A stretch of DNA of 5,629 bases from Chloroflexia bacterium (GTDB lineage Bacteria > Chloroflexota > Chloroflexia > Thermomicrobiales > CFX8). How positions within the stretch are numbered: position 1 is the stretch's first letter; each line of letters begins with the position of its first letter. Positions 1 through 5,629 of the stretch are shown here, piece after piece. The DNA is taken from positions 1 through 5,629 of the forward strand of contig JACCZH010000559.1 in NCBI GenBank assembly GCA_013696045.1, given 5' to 3'. Under the pieces are notes generated by a model. That model did no database searches and was not told the origin of the DNA. It worked only from the letters and a program-made list of their open reading frames with translations. The translations under genes and the position numbers were made by a program.

Positions 1-2787
1 ATACACCTTCCCCAATCCACCCTGCTGGGCAAACGGCACATAGTCAAAATCGTCCCGCTCGATGCGCAGATTACCGCCAATGTGGTTGCAGATGTCCTGT
101 AGCCACTGCCGCTGCTCCGTCGTGAATGTTCTTCCAAGGCCCTCTTGCTCAACAATCCAGGCGTCGAAGCGAGCCTGCGCCTGTTCCGGGAAAGGCACGA
201 GCTCGTCTGTCTGATGGGTTGCGTATCTCACGAGCGACACGACGTTGGTCAACATTGTCCCGGCCGATCCGCGCACCTTCGTTCTATCGAGCGTTTCGTA
301 GGCGTGCCAGAGAGCGTCCTGGGTCCAGGACCGGGGCGGAGACGCTATCGAGTCAGCCAGGGCTCTCATGTCGTGAAGGCGCAAGCGCTGGGCATAGGGA
401 CGATTGTAAAGCACTTGCAGCGCTGTGATCTCGTCCTTGTGCTCCTCAATATACGTCTCAAACGATCGCACCAGCTTCTCGGCCTTCTCTCTGGCAGCGG
501 CTGAATAGCCGGAGTCGATAATCTCATCCACGCTGATGGTGTCGATGGTCTGCTCGAAGCGTTGCTTCACATCGATAATCTGGTTCCGCAGCTCGGGGTT
601 GGCGGCCAGCGGCCTGACCGCGGCCCGCATCATCCGCTGCCGTGCCGCCTTCAGTTGTTCCGGCGCCGGCTCGACGTCGTCCGCGAGACCGTTGGCCTGC
701 TGTGCGGTCGCACGCTGCCGGTCCGGATCGATGGCGTCCAGCAGCCCCTGGGCGATGTCCTGAATCGTCATGCCGCCAGCTGTTTGGGCCAGTTTCTCGC
801 GGTCCGGGCTGCCGAGCTGGTGGTCGAGCCTGGAGAGCCGCCCCGCCAGGCTCGACAGGACATCCTCATCGATGTTGCCAAGGGTAACGAGATTGAGCAG
901 CTTGTCGAAGGCAATCGTGGGGTTGCGCTCCAGCGGCGGACTGTCGGTCATGATCTGCTCGGTGACACCGACACAGTCAATCAGCACGAAGTGTGTCTTG
1001 CCCGACGCGTCGGGAGTGACCTGGTTGAAATCGGTGTCGTTGATGACCCGCACTCCACGCCCCTTCATCTGCTCGAAGAAGTTGCGGCTCTTCACGGCCC
1101 GCATGAACATCACAATCTCAAGCGGCTTGATGTCGGTGCCGGTCGCGATCATGTCCACCGTCACGACTATACGCGGGTTGTACGAGTTGCGAAAATCCTG
1201 CAACAGGTCTTCGGGCTTCCTGCCTGTCGTGCGATAGGTGATCTTCTGGCAGAAGTCGTTGCCCTTGCCGAACTCCTCGCGCACGATCTTCACAATATCA
1301 TCAGCGTGCGAGTCGTCCTTGGCAAAAATCAGCGTCTTCGGGACCTGGTTGCGTCCGGGGAAAATCTCGCTGAAGAGCTTGTCGCGGAACTCGCGCACGA
1401 TGGCGCGCATCTGGCCCATCGAGACCACCGCGCGGTCCAGCTGGTTGGGGTCGTAGGAGAACTCCTCGTCCAGCAGCTCCCAGCGTTCCGCCCTGGTCAG
1501 CCGGTCACGCTTGTCGACGTGCGGGCCCGCTTCGACCGTCGAGCCACCCTCGGTGATCTTCGTGCGGATCCGGTAGATAACGTAATCGACGTTCACCCGG
1601 TCGATGACGGCCTGCTGGTGGTTGTACTCCATGACCAGATTCTGGTTAAAGAAGGCGAAGGTCTGTTTCGACGGCGTGGCGGTCAGCCCAATCAGGTAGG
1701 CATCGAAGTACTCGAGCACCTGTCGCCACAGGTTGTAAATCGAGCGGTGGCACTCGTCGGTGAAGATGACGTCGAAGGTCTCGACCGGGATCGCCGGGTT
1801 GTAGGCAACCGGAACCGGCTCGCGGGTCGGTGCGCTCAGCGAGTCGAATGTGGAGCCCTCTTCCAATGTTGCATCGAACTCCTCGTCACCACGCAGCATC
1901 GAAAACAGCCGCTGGATGGTGGTGATCACGACCCTGGCCACCGGGTCGATCTTGTTGGAGGTCAGCAGCTGCACGTTATAGAGCTCGGTGAACTTGCGGC
2001 CGTCGTCCGGGGTGGTGTAGTTCTGGAACTCCTTGAGTGTCTGCCTGCCCAGATTGGCCCTGTCCACCAGAAACAGCACCCGTTCCGCGCCGCCATACTT
2101 GATCAGCCGGTAGATGCTGGTGATGGATGTGAACGTCTTGCCGCTGCCGGTCGCCATCTGCACCAGCGAGCGCGGGTGATCGTTCCTGAGCGACTGCTCC
2201 AGGTTCCGCACGGCGGCTATCTGGGCTGCCCAGAGCCCCGTCTCGATGATTGGTGGCATGGTCTGCAGACCGCGCCGGAGGGCTACTCGCGATCCCCCGG
2301 ACAGGTCAACCACATACGGCTCGTCTTCCTCGGCAGCCCATCTACCGGCAGGCTCAAACCGCTGATGCCTCTTAAGCCAGCGTCCCAGCGTCTCCGGTTT
2401 GTGGAAGTTAAAGACCCGTCTACTGCGCGGCTCGGGGTCAAGCCGGCTGGTGAAGCGCGTCTCGATGCCGGTGCTCTCATACAGAAATGGCAGCGGACGC
2501 ACCGGGGCCGGGATGCCCTCTGGCAGTCCCGCGCCGTACTTCGCTGACTGAATCTCAACCCCGGTGAGCGTCGTGCCCTGCTTCTTGGCTTCAACGGCCC
2601 CAACCGCCTGCCGGTCAACGAAGAGCAGATAGTCGGCAAAGCCGTGCCCGCCCGTCAGGCTGAACTCGCGCACGGCAACGCCGCAGCCGGCATACAGATT
2701 CATGGCGCGATAATCCTGCACCACCCATCCGGCCGCTACCAGGGCCGCGTCGATTCCTTGCCGGGCAAGTTCCTCGGGCTTCAACAT
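1..2787 (-). CDS. hsdR: Type I restriction-modification system R subunit (HsdR, EcoEI-like), 3' end beyond the window
   Basis: This is the ATP-dependent translocase and nuclease subunit of a type I restriction enzyme; with HsdM and HsdS it pulls in and cuts unmodified DNA in the cytoplasm. I read 929 codons on the minus strand without a stop. Residues about 1-170 form the HsdR N-terminal nuclease domain, with D52 (FADYLLF) and E66-A-K68 (VEAKK) as the PD-(D/E)XK core. The SF2 core follows: Walker A ATGSGKT at 212-218, Walker B DECH at 344-347, motif III LTATP at 368-372, motif V ATGTD at 548-552 and motif VI QMKGRGVR at 573-580. Residues about 730-929 resemble the EcoEI-type C-terminal domain. 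The read ends at GGLGKVY, which in relatives lies some 20-30 residues before the C-terminus, so little is missing. Translation may start at ATG 2787 (MLKPEELARQ) or at in-frame ATG 2826, 13 codons upstream; a TAG at 2835-2833 bars anything earlier. A GAGAG lies 10 bases before 2787 and a TAGGG 4 bases before 2826. I prefer 2787 because the family homology begins there. hsdM and hsdS are not in the window and may lie to the left. Confidence 0.95.
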   Translation of the reverse strand, partial: MLKPEELARQGIDAALVAAGWVVQDYRAMNLYAGCGVAVREFSLTGGHGFADYLLFVDRQAVGAVEAKKQGTTLTGVEIQSAKYGAGLPEGIPAPVRPLPFLYESTGIETRFTSRLDPEPRSRRVFNFHKPETLGRWLKRHQRFEPAGRWAAEEDEPYVVDLSGGSRVALRRGLQTMPPIIETGLWAAQIAAVRNLEQSLRNDHPRSLVQMATGSGKTFTSITSIYRLIKYGGAERVLFLVDRANLGRQTLKEFQNYTTPDDGRKFTELYNVQLLTSNKIDPVARVVITTIQRLFSMLRGDEEFDATLEEGSTFDSLSAPTREPVPVAYNPAIPVETFDVIFTDECHRSIYNLWRQVLEYFDAYLIGLTATPSKQTFAFFNQNLVMEYNHQQAVIDRVNVDYVIYRIRTKITEGGSTVEAGPHVDKRDRLTRAERWELLDEEFSYDPNQLDRAVVSMGQMRAIVREFRDKLFSEIFPGRNQVPKTLIFAKDDSHADDIVKIVREEFGKGNDFCQKITYRTTGRKPEDLLQDFRNSYNPRIVVTVDMIATGTDIKPLEIVMFMRAVKSRNFFEQMKGRGVRVINDTDFNQVTPDASGKTHFVLIDCVGVTEQIMTDSPPLERNPTIAFDKLLNLVTLGNIDEDVLSSLAGRLSRLDHQLGSPDREKLAQTAGGMTIQDIAQGLLDAIDPDRQRATAQQANGLADDVEPAPEQLKAARQRMMRAAVRPLAANPELRNQIIDVKQRFEQTIDTISVDEIIDSGYSAAAREKAEKLVRSFETYIEEHKDEITALQVLYNRPYAQRLRLHDMRALADSIASPPRSWTQDALWHAYETLDRTKVRGSAGTMLTNVVSLVRYATHQTDELVPFPEQAQARFDAWIVEQEGLGRTFTTEQRQWLQDICNHIGGNLRIERDDFDYVPFAQQGGLGKVY

Positions 2788-2826
2788 GCAGTTCTGGCTC
2801 TCACGCAATCTGATTCTCCCGGTCAT

Positions 2827-3051
2827 CCTACCCTATTGCGTGTCGCGCATAAAGCTACAGAGGTACTGAAGCCGTTTGACGCGCCTACCGTCGCGGCATA
2901 CGGCTGTGCGCCCCACACGCATCAAGTCAACGGGGATTCGGGAGAAGATCTCTCTTTTCCAGTCATCCTGAGGCAACGTTTACATCGCTCTGCCGCCAGC
3001 AATCCCCGACGTGAACGCCGTCCGCCCGGGATCAACCCGCAGACACGGCAT
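2827..3051. other. Intergenic stretch between hsdR and the tRNA-Phe promoter, no gene seen
   Basis: Open frames cross this stretch, but none looks like a protein I recognise; on both strands they are extensions of frames antisense to hsdR or running across the tRNA. The hsdR promoter should be here on the minus strand. A TTGACT can be read at 2930-2925 (minus), but no -10 box lies 16-18 bases downstream of it. A weaker pair, TCAAAC and TAGCTT 16 bases apart, lies nearer the gene. Neither is convincing. Small inverted repeats (TGTG/CACA at 2905-2917, and GGGAGA/TCTCTC near 2940-2954) are too short to call. Confidence 0.5.
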
Positions 3052-3080
3052 TTGGAAATGGTCTGCCCATTGGCTATACT
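3052..3080 (+). promoter_or_regulatory. Sigma-70-type promoter for tRNA-Phe
   Basis: A -35 box TTGGAA (3052-3057) and a -10 box TATACT (3075-3080) are separated by exactly 17 bases. Transcription would start near 3087-3088, leaving a 5' leader of about 62 bases before the tRNA for RNase P to remove. This is the best promoter match in the window and sits correctly for a stable RNA gene. Confidence 0.7.
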
Positions 3081-3086
3081 CATCGC

Positions 3087-3119
3087 TGCCCATTCGTGGG
3101 CACGAGCGCGAGATGCGCG
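3087..3119 (+). other. Two small hairpins in the tRNA-Phe 5' leader
   Basis: TGCCCA (3087-3092) and TGGGCA (3097-3102) pair across a TTCG loop, starting at the predicted transcription start. A second short stem pairs CGCG (3107-3110) with CGCG (3116-3119) across AGATG. Neither is followed by a T run, so they are not ordinary terminators. They could be structure at the 5' end of the precursor tRNA, or chance in GC-rich DNA. Confidence 0.4.
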
Positions 3120-3149
3120 AACCTGCGTTGGGTGGAACCATCACCTCAT

Positions 3150-3222
3150 GCCGAGGTAGCTCAGTTGGTAGAGCATACGACTGAAAATCGTAGTGTCGGC
3201 GGTTCGATCCCGCCCCTCGGCA
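3150..3222 (+). tRNA. tRNA-Phe (anticodon GAA)
   Basis: The full cloverleaf can be drawn by hand. The acceptor stem GCCGAGG (3150-3156) pairs with CCTCGGC (3215-3221), with discriminator A at 3222. The D arm is GCTC/GAGC with loop AGTTGGTA. The anticodon stem TACGA/TCGTA carries loop CTGAAAA, with anticodon GAA at 3183-3185. The variable loop is GTGTC, and the T arm is GGCGG/CCGCC with loop TTCGATC. All stems are fully Watson-Crick paired. The CCA end is not encoded (the next bases are CCC), so CCA must be added by nucleotidyltransferase. The gene has its own upstream promoter and a hairpin terminator directly after it. Confidence 0.97.
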
Positions 3223-3229
3223 CCCTGAC

Positions 3230-3253
3230 GAACCCCGCTCCGGCGGGGTTTCA
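3230..3253 (+). terminator. Hairpin terminator after tRNA-Phe
   Basis: AACCCCGC (3231-3238) pairs perfectly with GCGGGGTT (3243-3250) around a TCCG loop, an 8 bp GC-rich stem starting 8 bases after the tRNA. The T run is short (TTT, then CAT), so termination may be incomplete. That matters because no clear promoter is seen between here and the downstream oxidase gene. Confidence 0.7.
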
Positions 3254-3309
3254 TATTGCACCTGCATTTTCAAACGGTGGGACAAAGCGTGCTAAAGCGT
3301 CTGAAATCA

Positions 3310-4698
3310 ATGACCGGTATGACCGGCGAAGATGGCTTGCCAGCTCAACGCCTGCTCACAGGCTGGGGCCGAACCGCCCCGACACTGGCAACCGTTTCTC
3401 GGCCCACAACCGAGGCTGACATCTCGCGCTTGATGACCGCGAGTCCAGAACGTGGACTGATTGCCCGCGGACTTGGGCGCAGCTACGGTGATCCCGCACA
3501 AAACGCGGGCGGCTCAGTGCTCGACATGACCGGTTTGAACCACGTTCATCACTTCGATGTCGAAAACGGACTCATTGGCGTCGAAGCCGGGTTGAGCCTG
3601 CAACAACTAACGTCCATGGTCCTTCCATTTGGATTCTTTCTGCCGGTGTCGCCCGGCACCCAGTTCGTCACGGTCGGCGGAGCGATCGCCAGTGACATCC
3701 ACGGCAAAAATCATCATGTCGACGGCAGCTTCTGCAACCACGTCACGGCAATCGACATTCTCACCCCGACCGGAGAACGGCAAACGGCGTCGCCGGAGCA
3801 AAACGCCGGGCTTTTCTGGGCCACCGCTGGGGGCATGGGTATGACCGGCATCATTCTGCGGGCAACACTGAAACTTCCGCGCGTCGAAACCTCTCGCATT
3901 GTGGTGGACACCGACCGCACCCGCGATCTGGACGAGGTGATGCATCTCCAACAGTCTGGAGACGAGCGTTACCAGTATTCAGTGGCCTGGGTGGACTGCA
4001 TGGCTCGCGGATCGTCGCTTGGACGCTCCATTCTCATGCGTGGCAATCACGCCATGTTACAGGACCTCAAATCGGGTGAGCGTGCAACGGCACTCTCAAC
4101 GCGGCCCGGTCCAGGCGTCACCGCACCGCCATTCGTGCCTCCCGGCTTATTGCGAACGTCCAGCGTCAAGCTCCTGAATCAGGCCTGGTACCGCAAGGCG
4201 CCGTGTCAAGAACGCGATGCGCTGCACACCATCAAGCAGTTCTTCTACCCACTGGACTGGATTGGCGAGTGGAACCGCTTTCACGGTCCTCTTGGATTTC
4301 TTCAGTACCAGTTCGTTGTGCCAGACACCCGCCACGACATCGTTCGAACGATTATCGAAGCGTTGGCCGACGGCGGCTGGCCGAGCTCGCTGGCGGTCTT
4401 GAAACGCATGGGACCGGCGCGCGGACCACTGTCCTTCGCCATCCCAGGCTGGACGCTCGCGGTCGATATCCCGGCCGGAATCCCGGATTTGAACGAGCTA
4501 CTGGACCACTTCGACGATCTGGTTGCCGATGCTGGCGGCAGGATCTATCTGGCCAAGGACTCGCGCATGCGCCCGGAGTTGCTGCCTGTCATGTACCCTC
4601 AATTGATGAGTTGGCGCGATACCGTGGCGCAGATTGATCCTCAGCGGATAATGCGCTCAGATCTCGACCGGCGCTTGCGCCTCAGGGCAGAGGGATAA
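3310..4698 (+). CDS. dprE1: DprE1-like decaprenylphosphoryl-beta-D-ribose 2'-oxidase (FAD-dependent)
   Basis: The family oxidises the 2' hydroxyl of polyprenyl-phosphoryl ribose to a 2'-keto sugar, the first half of the epimerisation that makes lipid-linked arabinose for envelope arabinans. The 462 residues match M. tuberculosis DprE1 (461, recalled from memory) nearly end to end. The FAD_binding_4 domain (about 20-185) carries LTGWGRTAP, ARGLGRSYGD (Y59), PGTQFVTVGGAIASDIHGKN (H131) and GMTGIILRATLKL. The substrate domain carries W in VAWVD, GEWNR, FLQYQFVVP, IPGWTLAVD and YLAKDSR (K416, matching Lys418). Cys387 of the tuberculosis enzyme aligns with Ala384, Asn385 with Thr382, and Tyr314 with Phe312. 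Start choice: ATG 3310 and ATG 3319 both give family-like N-termini. TTG 3256 or GTG 3289 would add unrelated residues, although GTG 3289 has a GGTGGG six bases upstream. The gene follows the tRNA terminator and is the first of a two-gene operon. No signal peptide or membrane segment is seen. Confidence 0.92.
   Translation: MTGMTGEDGLPAQRLLTGWGRTAPTLATVSRPTTEADISRLMTASPERGLIARGLGRSYGDPAQNAGGSVLDMTGLNHVHHFDVENGLIGVEAGLSLQQLTSMVLPFGFFLPVSPGTQFVTVGGAIASDIHGKNHHVDGSFCNHVTAIDILTPTGERQTASPEQNAGLFWATAGGMGMTGIILRATLKLPRVETSRIVVDTDRTRDLDEVMHLQQSGDERYQYSVAWVDCMARGSSLGRSILMRGNHAMLQDLKSGERATALSTRPGPGVTAPPFVPPGLLRTSSVKLLNQAWYRKAPCQERDALHTIKQFFYPLDWIGEWNRFHGPLGFLQYQFVVPDTRHDIVRTIIEALADGGWPSSLAVLKRMGPARGPLSFAIPGWTLAVDIPAGIPDLNELLDHFDDLVADAGGRIYLAKDSRMRPELLPVMYPQLMSWRDTVAQIDPQRIMRSDLDRRLRLRAEG
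4689..4694 (+). promoter_or_regulatory. Ribosome binding site for the dprE2-like gene
   Basis: AGAGGG lies 10 bases before ATG 4705 and sits inside the last codons of the oxidase gene. This supports the chosen start and suggests the two proteins are made from one message, possibly with translational coupling. Confidence 0.55.
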
Positions 4699-4704
4699 CG
4701 ACAC

Positions 4705-5466
4705 ATGAAAAATTCGCTCGGAGCGGTCCAAAGCGTTCTTGTTCTCGGTGGCGATTCGGATATCGCCTTCGCGACGTTGCGCGAGCTCATTTGCGCGCGT
4801 ACCCGGACGATCATCCTGGCGGGCCGCTCGCCCGAACGTCTTGAGGCACGCGCCGCCGATCTACGCGAGCTAGGCGCGACCAGCGTTGAGGTCACCCACT
4901 TCGACGGCGCGGACACCGGGAGCCACGAGGCATTCGTTGATCAGGTGTTCTCGCACAACGGCGACGTCGATCTTGTCTTCGTCGCGTTCGGAACGCTCGG
5001 AAGCCAGATGGAAGACGAACTTGACCGCGAGCGCACGCTTACCGTCATTCAGAGCAACTACGTGGGAGCAGTGTCCGTCTTGATCCCAATCGCAGCCGCA
5101 CTGAAACATCAGGGACACGGCACTATCGTGGTTATGTCCACCGTCGCGGCCGAGCGTCCGCGCCGCTCGAACTACATCTACGGCTCATCCAAAGCAGGCA
5201 TCGACTGGTTTGCCCAGGGGCTCGGAGACGCGCTCAAAGGCAGCGGCGTCAACGTCATGATCGTCCGTCCCGGTTTCGTCAAATCCAAGATGACGTCCCA
5301 CATGGAAGACGCTCCACTTGCAGCGACTCCAGAGGAAGTGGCGCAAGCCATCGTTGCCGGCCTGCGCCGTAACCATGAGATGGTCTGGGTGCCTGGTAAG
5401 ATCCGCTGGGTAATGTCCGTCCTGCGGCATCTCCCGCGCGCAATCTTCCGCCGGCTTAACCTTTGA
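4705..5466 (+). CDS. dprE2: DprE2-like decaprenylphosphoryl-2-keto-ribose reductase (short-chain dehydrogenase)
   Basis: A classical-length SDR of 253 residues (M. tuberculosis DprE2 is 254, from memory). It should reduce the 2'-keto sugar made by the upstream oxidase, using NAD(P)H, to give polyprenyl-phosphoryl arabinose. The nucleotide-binding loop is the DprE2-style VLVLGGDSDIA (residues 11-21) rather than the common TGxxxGIG. FVAFG (92-96) replaces the usual NNAG. Asn118 (QSNYVGAVS), Ser145 (VVMSTVAAERPRRSN) and Tyr159/Lys163 (YGSSK) form the catalytic set. The cofactor loop is RPGFVKSKM (188-196), and the C-terminal RHLPRAIFRRL closely matches the DprE2 tail, separating it from generic SDRs. 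It starts six bases after the oxidase stop codon, so the pair almost certainly forms one operon. DprE1 and DprE2 are known to work together in mycobacteria. Confidence 0.92.
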   Translation: MKNSLGAVQSVLVLGGDSDIAFATLRELICARTRTIILAGRSPERLEARAADLRELGATSVEVTHFDGADTGSHEAFVDQVFSHNGDVDLVFVAFGTLGSQMEDELDRERTLTVIQSNYVGAVSVLIPIAAALKHQGHGTIVVMSTVAAERPRRSNYIYGSSKAGIDWFAQGLGDALKGSGVNVMIVRPGFVKSKMTSHMEDAPLAATPEEVAQAIVAGLRRNHEMVWVPGKIRWVMSVLRHLPRAIFRRLNL

Positions 5467-5481
5467 CCACCGGCTGTGGTC
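5465..5481. terminator. Possible bidirectional hairpin between convergent genes
   Basis: GACCAC (5465-5470) pairs with GTGGTC (5476-5481) across CGGCT, overlapping the stop codon of the DprE2-like gene. It lies in the 34-base gap between two converging genes, where a shared terminator is expected. There is no T run on either side and the stem is only 6 bp, so the call is weak. Confidence 0.3.
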
Positions 5482-5500
5482 GACGTGACAGGTTGACCGC

Positions 5501-5629
5501 CTATCCCGGAAAAGCCACCCGCTTCTGCTCCCCACCCACGAACGAGGTCCGCCAGTCAATTCCCAGAGAGCGTAGCTCGGTGTAGATCTCCGGGATAGAG
5601 TGCCCGGTATCCTCTGCCCGGTGAGAATC
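5501..5629 (-). CDS. C-terminal end of an unidentified protein, 5' part beyond the window
   Basis: Reading leftward from the right edge gives 42 codons and a TAG stop at 5503-5501. The peptide includes DTGHSIPEIYTELRSLGIDW and ends KRVAFPG. I prefer this frame because its composition looks protein-like and it stops just before the DprE2-like gene. A second minus-strand frame stays open here but runs on deep antisense to that gene, and the third hits a stop early. The peptide looks like a soluble alpha/beta tail with one likely helix (EIYTELRSLG). I do not recognise the family and assign no function. The gene converges with the dprE1-dprE2 pair, so it is not in that operon. Confidence 0.6.
   Translation of the reverse strand, partial: DSHRAEDTGHSIPEIYTELRSLGIDWRTSFVGGEQKRVAFPG

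Noticed and set aside
562..2547. A 661-codon open frame on the plus strand
   Set aside because: It is exactly codon-on-codon antisense to hsdR, whose minus-strand frame carries every helicase and nuclease motif. The plus-strand product has the low-complexity look (many His, Val, Leu, Asp) of the complement of GC-rich codons and no recognisable domain.
2904..2930. TTGACT on the minus strand as the -35 box of an hsdR promoter
   Set aside because: No acceptable -10 box lies 15-19 bases downstream; the nearest TATGCC is about 24 bases away.
2940..2958. GGGAGA/TCTCTC stem followed by TTTT, resembling a terminator
   Set aside because: The stem is short with a wobble pair and a three-base loop, and no plus-strand gene ends upstream of it.
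2644..3159. A 171-codon plus-strand open frame running into the tRNA
   Set aside because: It begins antisense to hsdR and ends inside the tRNA-Phe gene, with no ribosome binding site or domain; a chance open frame.
3150..3222. Phage or island attachment site at the tRNA 3' end
   Set aside because: No integrase gene and no second copy of the tRNA 3' sequence is seen in the window.
2980..3285. A 101-codon minus-strand open frame
   Set aside because: It passes through the whole tRNA-Phe gene and its terminator in antisense and shows no protein-like features.
5185..5559. A 124-codon minus-strand open frame at the right end
   Set aside because: Most of it is antisense to the clear DprE2-like gene; the other minus-strand frame, ending at 5501, fits the gene layout better.
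1..5629. CRISPR array, insertion sequence or retron-like element
   Set aside because: I saw no regularly spaced repeats, transposase or reverse transcriptase motifs, and no paired terminal inverted repeats.

Overview
The window looks bacterial, GC-rich (roughly 60 % by eye) and chromosomal. It holds the 5' part of a leftward type I restriction gene (hsdR), a rightward tRNA-Phe gene, a rightward two-gene operon closely resembling mycobacterial dprE1-dprE2, and the last 42 codons of an unrecognised leftward gene. The DprE1/DprE2 pair is best known from Actinomycetota, but from memory similar pairs also occur in some Chloroflexota and other phyla. The tRNA lacks an encoded CCA end. I cannot fix the phylum from the sequence alone.

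Layout: (1) Positions 2787 down to 1, minus strand, encode the first 929 residues of a type I restriction-modification R subunit. The reading frame is open along its whole length and runs off the left edge. It has an N-terminal PD-(D/E)XK-type nuclease, a superfamily 2 helicase/translocase core and most of an EcoEI-type C-terminal domain. (2) About 360 bases without a protein gene (2788-3149) separate hsdR from the tRNA. They contain a good sigma-70-type promoter for the tRNA and small hairpins in its leader; I see no convincing hsdR promoter. (3) tRNA-Phe(GAA) at 3150-3222 is followed by a GC-rich hairpin terminator. (4) A DprE1-like FAD oxidase (about 3310-4698) and a DprE2-like short-chain dehydrogenase (4705-5466) are six bases apart. 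(5) A short convergent gap with a small hairpin precedes the stop codon of a minus-strand gene (5501 to the right edge).

How the genes fit together: the oxidase and reductase should act in sequence to epimerise the 2' hydroxyl of polyprenyl-phosphoryl ribose through a 2'-keto intermediate, giving polyprenyl-phosphoryl arabinose, the lipid-linked arabinose donor for envelope glycans. HsdR would be the DNA-translocating, cleaving subunit of a restriction system whose M and S genes are not in the window. No functional link between the restriction gene and the sugar pathway is visible.

The most interesting detail is in the DprE1-like protein. The position matching Cys387 of the M. tuberculosis enzyme, the cysteine attacked by benzothiazinone inhibitors, is alanine, and neighbouring pocket positions also differ. 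I found no clear sign of an entirely new system; the rest is recognisable gene families in an uncommon combination.
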